From contig SAUG01000168.1 in NCBI GenBank assembly GCA_011316305.1, forward strand, positions 32,245-96,244: a stretch of 64,000 nucleotides of DNA, in the 5' to 3' direction. The position numbers were made by a program, and so were the translations under genes. Numbering within the stretch: position 1 is the stretch's first letter; each line of letters opens with the position of its first letter. Positions 26,379-36,958 of this stretch are shown here, piece after piece. The notes under the pieces were generated by a model. The model was not told the origin of the DNA. It worked only from the letters and a program-made list of their open reading frames with translations, and did not search any database. The DNA comes from Rusavskia elegans. Lineage: Eukaryota > Ascomycota > Lecanoromycetes > Teloschistales > Teloschistaceae.

Positions 26379-27573
26379 TCAGAACTCCAGCTCTTCGACT
26401 TCCATACCACAGTCCACACAAGTCTTTACCCCTATACCTTCGTCATTCTCCACTGCGCGACCCCATGTATGGGTGTGCTTCCCTCCGTTGCCCATGTCGT
26501 CTCCAAAGGCTCCGGTTCCAACTCCACCCTTCCTACTCCGTCGATACGCATCGACCCTCGTTTTCTTCTTCAGCTCCTGCAGTTTCGATTTGAACTTATC
26601 TTCCTTCCTTCGCTTCTTGTCGTTTTCTCTTCGAGCGAATTCCTCATCCAGCGCCTCGGCAGATCCCCATTTCTTCCCGAATGCATATTCCTCGACCTGA
26701 TAGCGCAGGAACAGCATCATATTATGAAAGGTGGCTTTGTGCGGATTGGGTCTCTCCAGGTGGGGCAACAGCTCCTCATCCTTGAGTTCCGGGTCGGTCA
26801 GCAGGTAATCCTCCCTGGCCTCGGTCTTGGTGAGGAGGCTGTACTTCTCCGGGAACTTGTCTTTGCAGGTATTGCAGATGGCACAGCCGAATATGTCCTC
26901 CCACTTCCAGTCGATCTCCAGGCTCTCACATTCACGGCACACCTTGTTTTCCTCCCTCTTTAGGACGCTCAAGCCGGGTTCGAAGGGGCCTTCCTTCCGA
27001 TCGCGCAATGACCGTAGCAGCTGATGTCTTTCCCATTCCTTCAGCGTCATATGGGCCGGTTTGTCCCCGGCATTGGGCGCGTAGAGAGCTTTGTTGTGTG
27101 GATCGTCCTCGGCTGTCAAGAAGCCTCCCTTGGTATCGGTCATCTTGCTGAAGTCATACTCGACGTACTTGGTGAAGTTCCGGGCGGGTTGAATGTCGTC
27201 CAGCGGGCGGAAGGCGCCGTTCTTGGCGGGCTCATTACTCCGGCCATCTCTGAGGCTGGCGGGCACGTTGGAGGTTGAGATGGGAGCATGTGCACGCTTC
27301 TGGCCGGTGGCGACGTTGCTGCTGTCCGAAAGCTTGAAGGCGTGCGCGCCATTCTGTTTGCGGGCATCGGCTTCACGTTGATCACGGAGAGCCTTGGCTT
27401 TGAGGCGGTTGATCTCCTAGGACGGCAGAATCAGTGTCTGGGCCAGAAAGGCAGATGGCCTATAGGCTCACTGTACGTTTGACTTGCTCCGGTGTCAACG
27501 GTGACCCCCGCGGTAAAGCTGGGTGGGTAGCAGCGGAATGCGGTGGTGGGGTTGAGGGTCGTTCGCTAGCCAT
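26379..27573 (-). CDS. rad14: DNA repair protein Rad14/XPA
   Basis: Damage-verification factor of nucleotide excision repair in the nucleus, which binds DNA at the lesion together with TFIIH and RPA. Two exons: 27573-27472 and 27416-26379, 379 residues. The start gives MASERPSTPPP and the conserved LTPEQVKRT|EINRLKAKALR is restored exactly across the 55-bp intron. The zinc finger is C-x2-C-x17-C-x2-C (Cys194, 197, 215, 218; CRECESLEIDWKW...CNTC), the spacing of XPA. It is followed by the XPA C-terminal DNA-binding part (TKTEAREDYLLTDPEL, PNPHKATFHNMMLFL, VEEYAFGKKWGS) and a Lys/Arg-rich helix. A C-terminal tail carries CVDCGMEVEELEF. Divergent from the four-TM gene. Confidence 0.95.
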
Positions 27574-28158
27574 CGGTGTCCAGAGTTCGATGCGTGGTAC
27601 ATCCGAAGTCAGCCCTCGGTCTCGATATCAGGAGGAGATATTGGAGGTCTCGGAGGTGTTGATTGAGGCATCCGACGGAGATGTTCTAATTGGGTTCTGA
27701 CGTACGAATTAATGTCCGGATTCAGTAATAGCCGACAGTCAAAGTAATAATTTTACTTCATCAATGATCATGTCTGTTAGCTACTGTATCCTTCCTCTAT
27801 GTTCAGGCTCGGAATCTTTTCTACGGCTCTACGTGTACTTGGCCAAAATCCATGGCAAAGTCGTATCCACATGAACCTGCGGCGAGCGGCATGGAGTATA
27901 GCATCCTTGGCGCCAAGCATCTTTTCGTTACTTTACCGTATGATAACATTCACTGCTCGCTTCAATGATGGGTGAAAATGTGTATTGATGTTAGTACTAA
28001 CACAAAAAGCGCCCATTTCCCTCCACCTTGCTCGCTTCAAACGCATTCTCTTCCATTCCCTGTTTCCCTTGCAATCCTTCCGTCAGTTGGTCAGGCGCTT
28101 TCTCATTGAGTCAATCATCTCTGTTCACATCGTATCCTCGTCCAGACACATATCCACC
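27574..28158. promoter_or_regulatory. Divergent promoter between rad14 and the four-TM gene
   Basis: 585 bp separate two start codons that point away from each other, so both promoters must lie here. The side near the four-TM gene is C/T-rich (about 28,000-28,158), as often seen in fungal leaders. No factor-binding site could be assigned with confidence. Confidence 0.5.
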
Positions 28159-28859
28159 ATGGCCGAACACACCTTCCATCTCACCCCTCACGCCTCCAGC
28201 CGTCTCTATCAGTTCATCTCCTCCCCGATCCTCCGCCTCATTCAGCTGTGCCTTACCCTCTTGGCCATCTTGTTCTTTTCTATCGGTGTGGGTCTCGCTA
28301 GCAGATATGTCAAACCGTACCCGTACTGGGACCTGGGTATTTATAACGACTTTTGCGAAAAGCTCGCACTGGGCATGATGTTCTTGCCTTTCGTGTGGAT
28401 CGCCTTCCTTCTCGTCTGGCATGTGCTCAAGAAACCAAAGATCCATCCCGGATACTACATCGGATTCGATCTGTACGTCGGTCTTTCGCACCTCACTCTC
28501 AGCTTGGTGCTTTTCATGCTCTCGGCCTACATCCTGGACTCAGCCGACCAAGTGTGCGCAGGCTCGTCTGATCGGAAGGAAGGTGAGATTTGTGACAAGC
28601 ACGTTCCTCTCATTAAGCGTGTTTATATCACAGCATATGCCTTTGCATGGATCGTTGCGTAGGTCCAATATTCCCTCGGCCTCCCTGATGAACAAGACTA
28701 AATTCCAGCTACAGTTTGATGCATTGGATCTTCGTCGGTGTAGCATGCAGAGTGTGCGACGTCTATAACCGCGAGAAGAAAGCCAACAAGAAGCTAGAGA
28801 AGAAGGGTGTGGTCTTGGAGTCACAAAGTCGCTCCTCGTCCCAGGCTCATATCGTTTAA
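28159..28859 (+). CDS. Four-TM membrane protein of unknown function
   Basis: Two exons: 28159-28658 and 28709-28859, 216 residues. The start has a good context (CCACCATGG). Four hydrophobic segments: about residues 25-50 (LIQLCLTLLAILFFSIGVG), 73-95 (LALGMMFLPFVWIAFLLVW), 102-130 (YYIGFDLYVGLSHLTLSLVL) and 155-187, the last across the intron (AYAFAWIVA|YSLMHWIFVGVA). The loop between segments 3 and 4 holds two cysteines (CAGSSDRKEGEIC) that may form a disulphide. The tail is Lys/Ser-rich and probably cytosolic (NREKKANKKLEKK). Length and topology resemble MARVEL-type four-TM proteins but I see no signature to prove it. Confidence 0.78.
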
Positions 28860-29256
28860 GATCTTGACTGAGCAGCGGTCCTTTCTGAGCGTGTGCTGTA
28901 TGATGGCTGGGTGAATAGGGTACGGAGCCGGACATATAGATCAATCGTAATGTTTAGTAGCGGAGAGGGCAACAGAGCGCTGCTTCACCAATCATGCTAG
29001 CTGATCTTTCCTTGACAATCGCCGCTCCTTGTGGGACAGTTATTAGATCAGACCATACTTCTGTCAGAAAGGGCTTTTACCGTAGGCGTCGAGTGTGACA
29101 CTTCCTTTTAAAGCGTTCTTTGAGGGGTTGCCACAGTCCCTGAGTGGTAGCCGGTTCTAGAACCATGTAACAAGATATTCCATGATCGGCTTGAAAAGGA
29201 GAGGAGCAGCGCGACTGCTTTCATGCTCATGGGCACCAATTGGATTGGGCTGAGGA
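28860..29256. other. Convergent intergenic region
   Basis: About 400 bp between the 3' ends of the four-TM gene (+) and the MFS gene (-). No coding sequence seen; should contain both terminators. Confidence 0.6.
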
Positions 29257-30735
29257 CTACCGAGAAATCGGAGTCACAGGAGGCGCTTTCAGGGCACCGA
29301 AAACCAATCCAGATACACCAAGCATACCAGCTGCCCCTATGGCATATGCAACGTTCCGGCCTGCCCACCAGTAAAGTGAGCAGAATAGAAGTGGCCCTAA
29401 AGCTCGACCTGCTTGTCCTGCAAGATGATTAGTCACGGAACTGAAGCCCAAGGGTGAAGATTCCATGGACCGATTATTGAGCGGTCGAATATTGGAGCCT
29501 GCGGAAGACTTACCACAGCTGCGGTGATTCCCCAATTTTCCACCCCGCTCTGCTTCTGCTGCCTCAAAGCTGCTCAACGTGTTGAGCCCAGTGACCACGG
29601 TGGAGGTCGTGATGGCTAGTAGACTCGCCGCAGTCCAAAGGCCAGCTTCTGTCGTTATTCTACCCAGCAGGAACAAGCTTGATGCACACGCCACCACTCC
29701 GATCTGAACGGCCCGAAGAGGATGTAGTCTCCTCGTGACACCGCCTTGAAGGATCGACGCGAGAAGGCCCATGAATCCAAGCAGTTTGCCAGTTTGTGAC
29801 GATGTGTATGCGAAGAGATCATAGGTCATGAACGGAAGGGAGAATTCCATTCCGCTGAAGAAGAGGATGAAGACGAAGTGTGTGGTATTGAGAAGGAGAT
29901 AAGAATTGGTCTGAGAGGTAGATTTCACGAGTGATTTCGTGCTCACGGCCGAACTATTGCCTGGCTCAGATAGGCGGGAAGATGGCAGAGTCTCCGGCAG
30001 GTAAAGATACAAATACAAAGTTTCGACGAGGATCAGTAGGAGGGAAACTCCGGCGGCGGTAGCAAATGGGTTGGCAGCGACCGTCTCAACGCTGGCCAGG
30101 GCTGCGCCCAGCGCAGGTCCGAAGGTGAAGGCAATAGAAAAACAAGCTCCGACCAAGGCCATGGTGGCGCCCCTTTGCTTTTCATCGCTGATGTCTGCTG
30201 CCATGGCGGTCGCCAGCTGGACATTTCCCTCGCTCAAGCCCCCAACGACGCGACTGGCCAAGAAGGTGCGGAAGTCTGTTGCAGCAACCCACAAGACAAC
30301 CGAAGCGATATTACCGGCCATGGACCAGAGTAGAGCAGTCCTTCGGCCGTACCTGTCGGACAAGGATCCAATGAAAGGGGAGGCGAGGGCTTGTAGCAAG
30401 GAAAAGAGCGAGCCAAGGGCTCCTCCAAGGAGCACGACATCATAACGATCGCTGATGGTGCGGGAAAAGGATTGCTTGTATGCGTTCAAGCCGAGGAGGA
30501 TGCGGTTCAAGAGCGAATGTGTTGAAGCATCGGCGGCTTCATGATCCCGATAGAATTCTAGGAGACGTGGGAATAGGGGAAGAATGAAGGTGAATGATAT
30601 CTAGAGACTGGTTAGCAACGTCTACCTACTCCAGACGTACTCCATGGGACCGCTCACCAAATCCAAGAGAAGAGAGATAAAGATGACCCTCAAAATCTTC
30701 TTGCGCTGGGCGGGCGATACAGGTTTACTAGCCAT
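29257..30735 (-). CDS. Major facilitator superfamily transporter
   Basis: Membrane transporter driven by the proton gradient, substrate unknown. Three exons: 30735-30658, 30600-29514, 29417-29257, 441 residues. The start gives MASKPVSPAQRKKILRVIF, a short cytosolic N-terminus before TM1, which crosses the first intron (LLLDL|ISFTFILPLFP). MFS motif A is GSLSDRYGRR (residues 104-113) after TM2. About 12 hydrophobic segments can be counted, with a longer polar central loop (SSRLSEPGNSSAVSTKS). The protein resembles the tetracycline-resistance/MFSD10-like DHA group by motif A and by the KLGNHRSC|GQAGRALGPLL region restored by the last intron. No neighbouring biosynthetic genes point to a substrate. 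Confidence 0.87.
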
Positions 30736-32157
30736 AGCTTTTCTCCATATACACAACTTTTGACGGATATTAGTGGAGCATGACGACGAACCAACAATAT
30801 CAATACATAAGCCACGTTGGAGTCAAAATACTGCAATATTCGGGTTGTATCATCATGCACCCTCGCAATCTTAGCCGAGGATTACCCAGGACGCTTTTTC
30901 ATGACCGGACAGTTATGTCCATTTATGCCCAATTGTGCATGCATAATGTCCTGAGTAACCCAGTCAATTAGAGCTAGCTCAATCAATCGCAGTGAGAGGC
31001 ATACAACAGTCGGTACCTCGATATTGGATTCCGACAGAACGGTTGCCTAGATCTTGCTACGTATCTGCCACTGCAGATGCAAACGTATGTTCCAAAAGGA
31101 ATTAGACCAGTGACATGGAAGTTAGGGACTTGGCTGATAGTCGCTTCGTGGCCCGTACTACTCTACACGTATCCAGCTTGCCGAGAGCCCCTTCGTTGTC
31201 CTTAATGCGATCTACCACATTGGGTGAGCAGTTCATACAGCGGTGAGCGAAGAACAATGTGGTACGATGACCAGGAAGACACACCGTTTGTATGAAAATT
31301 GTAGAGTCTATACCGCCGTAGGATTTACAGCTTGCCCACAACTCGAATGGTCCTGAGTATTTACGAGACAAAAGTTTAAACCACAAAACAGCAAACTAGC
31401 GAAGACGATGATCAGATATGCCCTCGCTACTATCGTTGCTTGTCATCATCCTCCAGTCATTCACCAGGGATGTCACGGCTACCATTTGTCCTATCCTTTA
31501 ACTTTCATCTCCCTTGCTTCGCTTATCATTTTTCCATTCAGAGATTGACATGACCAAAGTAATTCGACTCTGAATCTCGACCGGCATGTGTATGTCAGCG
31601 ACGCGGAAATAGGTGAGTGACGGTGCAACTTTCTACACGTGTAAGAAGCTCCAGTGGATATCTAATTCAAGGGCTCGACCTGGATGTGAATTTGATGCAA
31701 GAAAGATTGTCAAAGCAAGGGGAGATGGGCGTGTGGATAAGTAGCCTTGCGAGAGCTCACGGAACGAATGATTCGATGTTTTCTTTGACATCGGTCGACA
31801 GGGGACGCTGAAGTAAGGAAGTAGGTAAGTTTCGTACCCGTATAGGTTTCCATCTTACCAATGAAACCTCTCCAAGGCTCATATCATCGTGAATTGGAGT
31901 GATTACCATGATAATATGTTTGTTCTCCGTAACGACAATCTATCGGCCACACCCGAGGGCCTCGGGTATAATTATATAGAAGATGCTCACAATGCTAGGA
32001 CCTCGCCGACTATCTGGTCAGTACTCGTCGTGTATTCCCATACCTGCCCAAAAGCACAAGTTCCCACAAAATATCGTGCACAGACACACGCCGTAGCTAA
32101 ATGCAATGGACGCTGGAAAGGTAAAATGCAAAGCTTGACAAAATTCTCGAGCTTGGA
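30736..32157. other. 1.4-kb intergenic region, no gene seen
   Basis: Normal composition, upstream of the MFS gene and downstream of the secreted-protein gene. Short frames on both strands (31102-31386, 31617-31811, 31889-32161) do not join into a conserved or spliced protein. Confidence 0.55.
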
Positions 32158-33804
32158 TTAATTCCAGGAGCCGAGGCGGCTAGTCCAACCATCGCACGAT
32201 CCGGGCTTCACAACATCGATGCTACCGAAGAGGCAGCTGCCGTTGCCCCTTGTCGTTGGGCACATGTCCCCACAACCGGTTAACATGGGCAGCTGAGAAA
32301 CGCAGGCAAGGTCGAGAGTCCCATCGTAATTGAAGCTGACGGCAGAGCTCCCCGCTCTTCCTTCAGCGGTGCAATTGAAACCCCCATCAAAAAGGACGTT
32401 CAGTGGGGCCCAGCCGTAATTCAGGATCGTCTTGATCATCTCACGAGGCTCTAGGGCCTCCTCGGGGCCTTCGCACTTGAGGTCGTAAACACGTTGCGTA
32501 TATGGGCTCCAGTATTTTGCTCCATCTTCACCACACAAGCCTGTTTGGGGGTCAATTGTGCAGCCGAAAGCCCGGTAGACATCATCTATGGTCGCATACG
32601 GCCCCAGGCTGAACGTTGAGTACCACTTATTCTTCCACATGGAGTACGATACCAGATAGGTTTTGAGCGCATACGCTACAGCGTCTCCAGCACTGGGCAC
32701 CGTCAACTGCGAGCCTTCGCCAGTGTCGGTCACGTTGGGACCCGAGTAGCGGCCGTTGTTAGCGTAGTTGACGAAAGAGTTGGACTCGGTCATGACAAGT
32801 CGGAGGCCACCATCCATCATGGCGCTCATGTCAGCCGAGATGTTTGCGAGCTGGAGGCGCAACTCTGCCGTTTGGATAAATCGCGATTGGTCCGTCCCTG
32901 TCGGCCATAGAGCTCGTCCAACGTTGGGTGCTTGTTGGGAACTGATGATAAGGGTCTGGGCTGCCGCTCTCAGGAAAGCGAGTCTGATACCCAAGAGCGT
33001 GACTGCAAAACTAGGAGCACCCAAGAACGCCAGTCCGACGGCAAGACTCAAAAGTATCTCCTGGAACGGCACGTCTGGCTCGACGACAACGTCGACGACG
33101 TCAATCATCTTGTCGATGTTGTTGCCCACGATGCCCGCCGCATTCTGGAGCGCCAGATAGTAGCTTAGGAAAAAATTGTTTATGGCTGAATGTGAAATTA
33201 GCTTTGGACGACACAGTGGGGACACAGCGAAAATCACAAGCATACCATAGATATTTTTGACCGTGTATCGGACGTAAGGATGGATGCTGGGATCGACCTT
33301 AATACCCTGTATCATGGCGGCATCACACCGATCAACGCTTGTCGATGTACAATCATGGTCTGATCCCGGTATGGCCAAACGTAGGTAGCAAGTTGACCAG
33401 GGTTCATCCTTTCGACAACAGTTGGCTCCGTTATTATCCTCATTTCTGCCCCCGGAATCCTGGCAAATCCGAGTTGTGGCGATCCAGCCTGTTTCGGGAT
33501 CGATCAGGTAGTCCTGGATGTTCAATATCGCCCAACATTCGCTGAAGAAGAACGCGTATGGATCGGTGCAATTGACCTGCTGCCTCTTCTCCAATTCATG
33601 AATTTCTGCTTTTCTCTTGTGCAAATGCTGCCAATGATGCGGTGCTCGCCCGTCGCCCCTCAGCGGCCCCGTGGTGGAAGATGATATCGATCGGACGGCG
33701 TCGATAGTTGGTAATGAGTAGGCCGAGGGAACAGCAGTGAGCACAAGGAAGATACATGATAAGAGACAGGGTAGCCGCATGTTACGGTGAATGAAGACAA
33801 TCAT
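32158..33804 (-). CDS. Secreted preproprotein with two Kex2 sites, family not recognised
   Basis: Two exons: 33804-33246 and 33185-32158; the 60-bp intron (GTATGC...TTCAG) is a multiple of three and free of stops, so an unspliced frame also exists. Length is 528 residues from 33804, or 520 from the second ATG at 33780, which has the better context (A at -3). Both give a signal peptide (MRLPCLLSCIFLVLTAVPSAYS). A propeptide with two dibasic Lys-Arg sites (63-64 and 73-74; HKRKAEIHELEKRQQ) suggests Kex2 cleavage and a mature start at QQVNCTDP. The mature part is Cys-rich at both ends (at least eight Cys before residue 165, more near the C-terminus) with a central hydrophobic stretch (EILLSLAVGLAFLGAPSFAV) and several NxS/T sites. 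I know no enzyme motif in it. It lies next to the RIP block. Confidence 0.82.
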   Translation of the reverse strand: MIVFIHRNMRLPCLLSCIFLVLTAVPSAYSLPTIDAVRSISSSTTGPLRGDGRAPHHWQHLHKRKAEIHELEKRQQVNCTDPYAFFFSECWAILNIQDYLIDPETGWIATTRICQDSGGRNEDNNGANCCRKDEPWSTCYLRLAIPGSDHDCTSTSVDRCDAAMIQGIKVDPSIHPYVRYTVKNIYGMLVIFAVSPLCRPKLISHSAINNFFLSYYLALQNAAGIVGNNIDKMIDVVDVVVEPDVPFQEILLSLAVGLAFLGAPSFAVTLLGIRLAFLRAAAQTLIISSQQAPNVGRALWPTGTDQSRFIQTAELRLQLANISADMSAMMDGGLRLVMTESNSFVNYANNGRYSGPNVTDTGEGSQLTVPSAGDAVAYALKTYLVSYSMWKNKWYSTFSLGPYATIDDVYRAFGCTIDPQTGLCGEDGAKYWSPYTQRVYDLKCEGPEEALEPREMIKTILNYGWAPLNVLFDGGFNCTAEGRAGSSAVSFNYDGTLDLACVSQLPMLTGCGDMCPTTRGNGSCLFGSIDVVKPGSCDGWTSRLGSWN

Positions 33805-35889
33805 GGATGAATGTAGGGTGAGGCAGCATCGGTCGCAGTTGAGAAGCCATGCAGGTATTCCGATAGACGATGCGAAAAGATGGGGGCGAGTGGACTAATG
33901 AAGCAAAAGGTGGGCAAACTAAGCTTCAGCCGTTTCCAGAAGGAATGGTCACGGTGCGGAGAATTCATTGGGTCGCAAGGGTGTGAAACTGAATCGTGTG
34001 GTGCTTGAAAATGCGGAGGAGGATGTCATACAGGGCCTCGAGGAGCAGGCGGTGATGTAGTGGCCGTCCAGCCATAGAGTTGTGGAGTGTGATCAGCGCC
34101 AGGGTTTCTCTGGCAGCGCATACCGTGGATCGCGGCTTTTCCCTTTCGGGTTTCGGAGCCTGTGGGGGACTTGAGGCGTAAATAGATTTTGGATCACCGA
34201 GACGGGATGATTGGTAGGACTCGGCTCATTCGAGGATGAGCGCAATGATTGTATGGAGGCGATTAGGGCGCTTATATACGGGGGTTGTGAATCCCCAGGC
34301 TAACTCGGCTGGCGGTAGTGCTTGAAACACAGCATGTTGGCGGCAGAATGATGACCCATATTCCTTGAAACTTTGACTTGGTTGTTATTATTGAAGTGGC
34401 GTCGATTCCCAAGGAAACCTGCAACTTCCCAGACTTGTTGTGCTCACTGCCTTTGCAAGGGAAGGGCATCTCATCCTAGTAACATGAACATTCGGTAAGA
34501 GATGGACAAGGAAATATGGACCAATGCATTCATTTCGAATACCATGACGAAGGAAACCCGTGGCGATGGAATGAGAAGCTTTCATAACGTACGGGAGGAA
34601 CTACAAGGCAGTCTCTATTCCTGGACGTATACATCGTCATTCTGAGACAAGTGGGCCCGCAACGGAGGCATCATTATTATGACATAAGGATCGACCATGT
34701 CGCATGACTCGGAGACGCAGGAACGTGAGCCCCCAATAATAATATTTTGGCGGTGTATGGCAGAGTTCAGAGCCGGATCGGGAACTCAAGGTCGGTCGCC
34801 TTATGCCCTTGCGGCGGGCTTCGATTGGCGCCTTTTTTTGCTAACGATCCGGGCCATATAAACTGAATCCGAGATAACATCGAAGCAGGCCAACAGACAT
34901 GCAACTGTCGCCGAGGCATGCTGGTCAATATAGTTGGTACGTCCGACTTTCTTGGCCGGCTGTCAGACGACGTAATACACCTGGAGCTCTCGAATCCAGG
35001 AGCTGTGCGTATAAGGCCTGGGAGGGCACATAGAGCCGGCAAAGCGAGATGAGACGAAGAATTTTCCAACAGCTGACAAAGGTTGACATTATGGGAACAA
35101 GAAGTCAGAGTGAGACAGGAGTCCCACGATCAATCGGCGGACTTGCTTTACGCGGTTTCCCGGGTCGCCTATGTCAGGGGCTCCTTGGGGCTCTTCAGGC
35201 GAGGCTCAAGCTGGTAAATGCTGAACGCCGTGCAGCTCCGTAGCGGTTGTCGATCTGTATTTGACTGTCGGAGGAGCAGGCTCCACGAGACACCTGCTCT
35301 GCTGCGCGAAAGCGAATTGAGCGGCTGGTACCTCTGTAGCAACACTGATACTATTCGGGAATTCTCGGATTTTGTTGCGCTTCGTCATAGCAGGGTATTT
35401 TGATAGCATGAGAACAGCGCTCGAGCTTCTCGCTCCTTGGTTACTAGGCGTGAAATACCGTAGTACCATCGCACAGGTGCGACGATACTGCACATCAGAT
35501 GCAGCTGATGGGCACTGGGTCTCGGCCTCATTCGAGGCATCAAATCCTAACCTTGCCAGAGGGGGGGGATTAAATATTTGAATATGGATGTCTCATAAGC
35601 GTCGTACTGTCGACCTGGTCATGGTTGCTCATCCAAAGGTGCTTCGCGGCCAGAGTGGCCGGAGCTCAACTGGAGATTTTCAAGACGGTGCCACAGCGAT
35701 GCTGATATAGGAGGATGGAAATTTGTGGGCCTGTTACTGTTCGAGATGGTGAGGTACTGATTCAATCACGTGGTTTTATGGGTGGAAGGAGTAAGAGTAC
35801 CTTAGGGTCAAAGCCCTGCCCTATAACAGACTGCCAAGGCTCCATCACCGCGCTGTTGATACTGCATTATAGGCTACAGCTAGTTCTTA
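33805..35889. other. 2.1-kb region without a supported gene
   Basis: Composition is still ordinary, with CpA and TpG present. It includes the promoter of the secreted-protein gene. Frames of 60-100 codons occur on both strands (for example 34767-35069 and 35372-35581) but none shows a domain, signal peptide or splice logic. The step to RIP-type DNA falls at about 35,880-35,930. Confidence 0.6.
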
Positions 35890-36718
35890 AGAACTCGTTA
35901 CAGATATTCCGGTAATAAGTTATTTAGTATAACTATAGTTATTATAAATATAATATTATTACGTAACTATACGTTAAATTTAACTAGTAGTTAATCAGCT
36001 ATATTTAAAAATAGGAAGTTACTTTTAAACTATTTATTAATTAATAGTTAATATACGATTAATTTTAAAATTTCTTTATATTTTAAATTTTAAAATAACG
36101 GTTTATAGTATTAAATATTCTATTCGAAATATTTTTCTATTTATAATATATTAATTATAAAATTATTTAATATTTATTAATAATTAGCTATAATTAATTA
36201 TATATATCTCGTCTATATATTTTAGAAAAAAAGTTTATAAATTCGAATACTATTAAACTAAACTACTAAATATTTCTATATATTATTCTTTTTATCTTCT
36301 ATATTTCTACGTCTTTTATAAAGATATCGTCGTATAGAAATAGCGATATAGACTAATAAAAACCTCTTTCTACTTTAGTTACTATTTAAAAAATTCTTTT
36401 TTTTAGCGTTTCGACCGATACGGCTTCTATCTAATAATTTTCTATTATCTATATATACTATTCTATATTTTACATTTATATATTACGCGAAAAAGGATAG
36501 AAACTGTTCGGCGAAAATAAAATTAGCAGCGAAAAGTATCTATAAATATATAAACGATATAAAGTTAGAAAAAAGTAAAATAATTAATATCTAGATTATA
36601 ATAATAGTATAATAGTATCTCCGCAAAATCGTATAGCCGTTATACGATTAAATATTAAAAAAGATAATAGGAATTAAATTATTCCGGAAAATTTATTACA
36701 TATAATATTAATTATTAA
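35890..36718. other. AT-rich RIP-degraded DNA, unclassified
   Basis: Sharp start of the second RIP block: CpA and TpG vanish within about 50 bp. No reading frame or repeat family was recognised. Confidence 0.6.
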
Positions 36719-36958
36719 TATAATGGTCAGAGTTCTGAACCACTCGAACGGCTTAAAAGATTATAGAATATACATCTAGATTGTACAGTTGTGTACGAAT
36801 TCGGATACTAACTGACCCGGTCGCTAATCGCAAGAGCGGGTGTAGAAGCGGGTATAGGTCTAGCGTGGAAATACTTGTATATATAAATGCTTCACTTCTC
36901 TATAGTTATAGAAAATCAACTTGGAATTTTATATTAATTTAATTTTCTTTATATTATA
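36719..36958 (+). repeat. Solo LTR-like repeat, family B, lightly mutated copy
   Basis: About 235 bp that keep many CpA and TpG dinucleotides (for example GGTCAGAGTTCTGAACCACT) although both sides are RIP-saturated. An inverted copy lies at 52676-52909. A TATA-like TATATAAATG followed by CTTCACTTCTC fits a retroelement LTR promoter. The right end is uncertain and I found no target duplication for this copy. Confidence 0.6.

Noticed and set aside
30780..32161. Small genes in the gap between the MFS and secreted-protein genes
   Set aside because: Frames of 63-94 codons on both strands share no domain or splice logic; expected by chance at this composition.
34767..35069. A 100-codon reverse-strand gene near the right edge of the island
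   Set aside because: Low-complexity, Ser/Pro/Arg-rich translation with no signal peptide or family, and an overlapping forward frame of similar quality.
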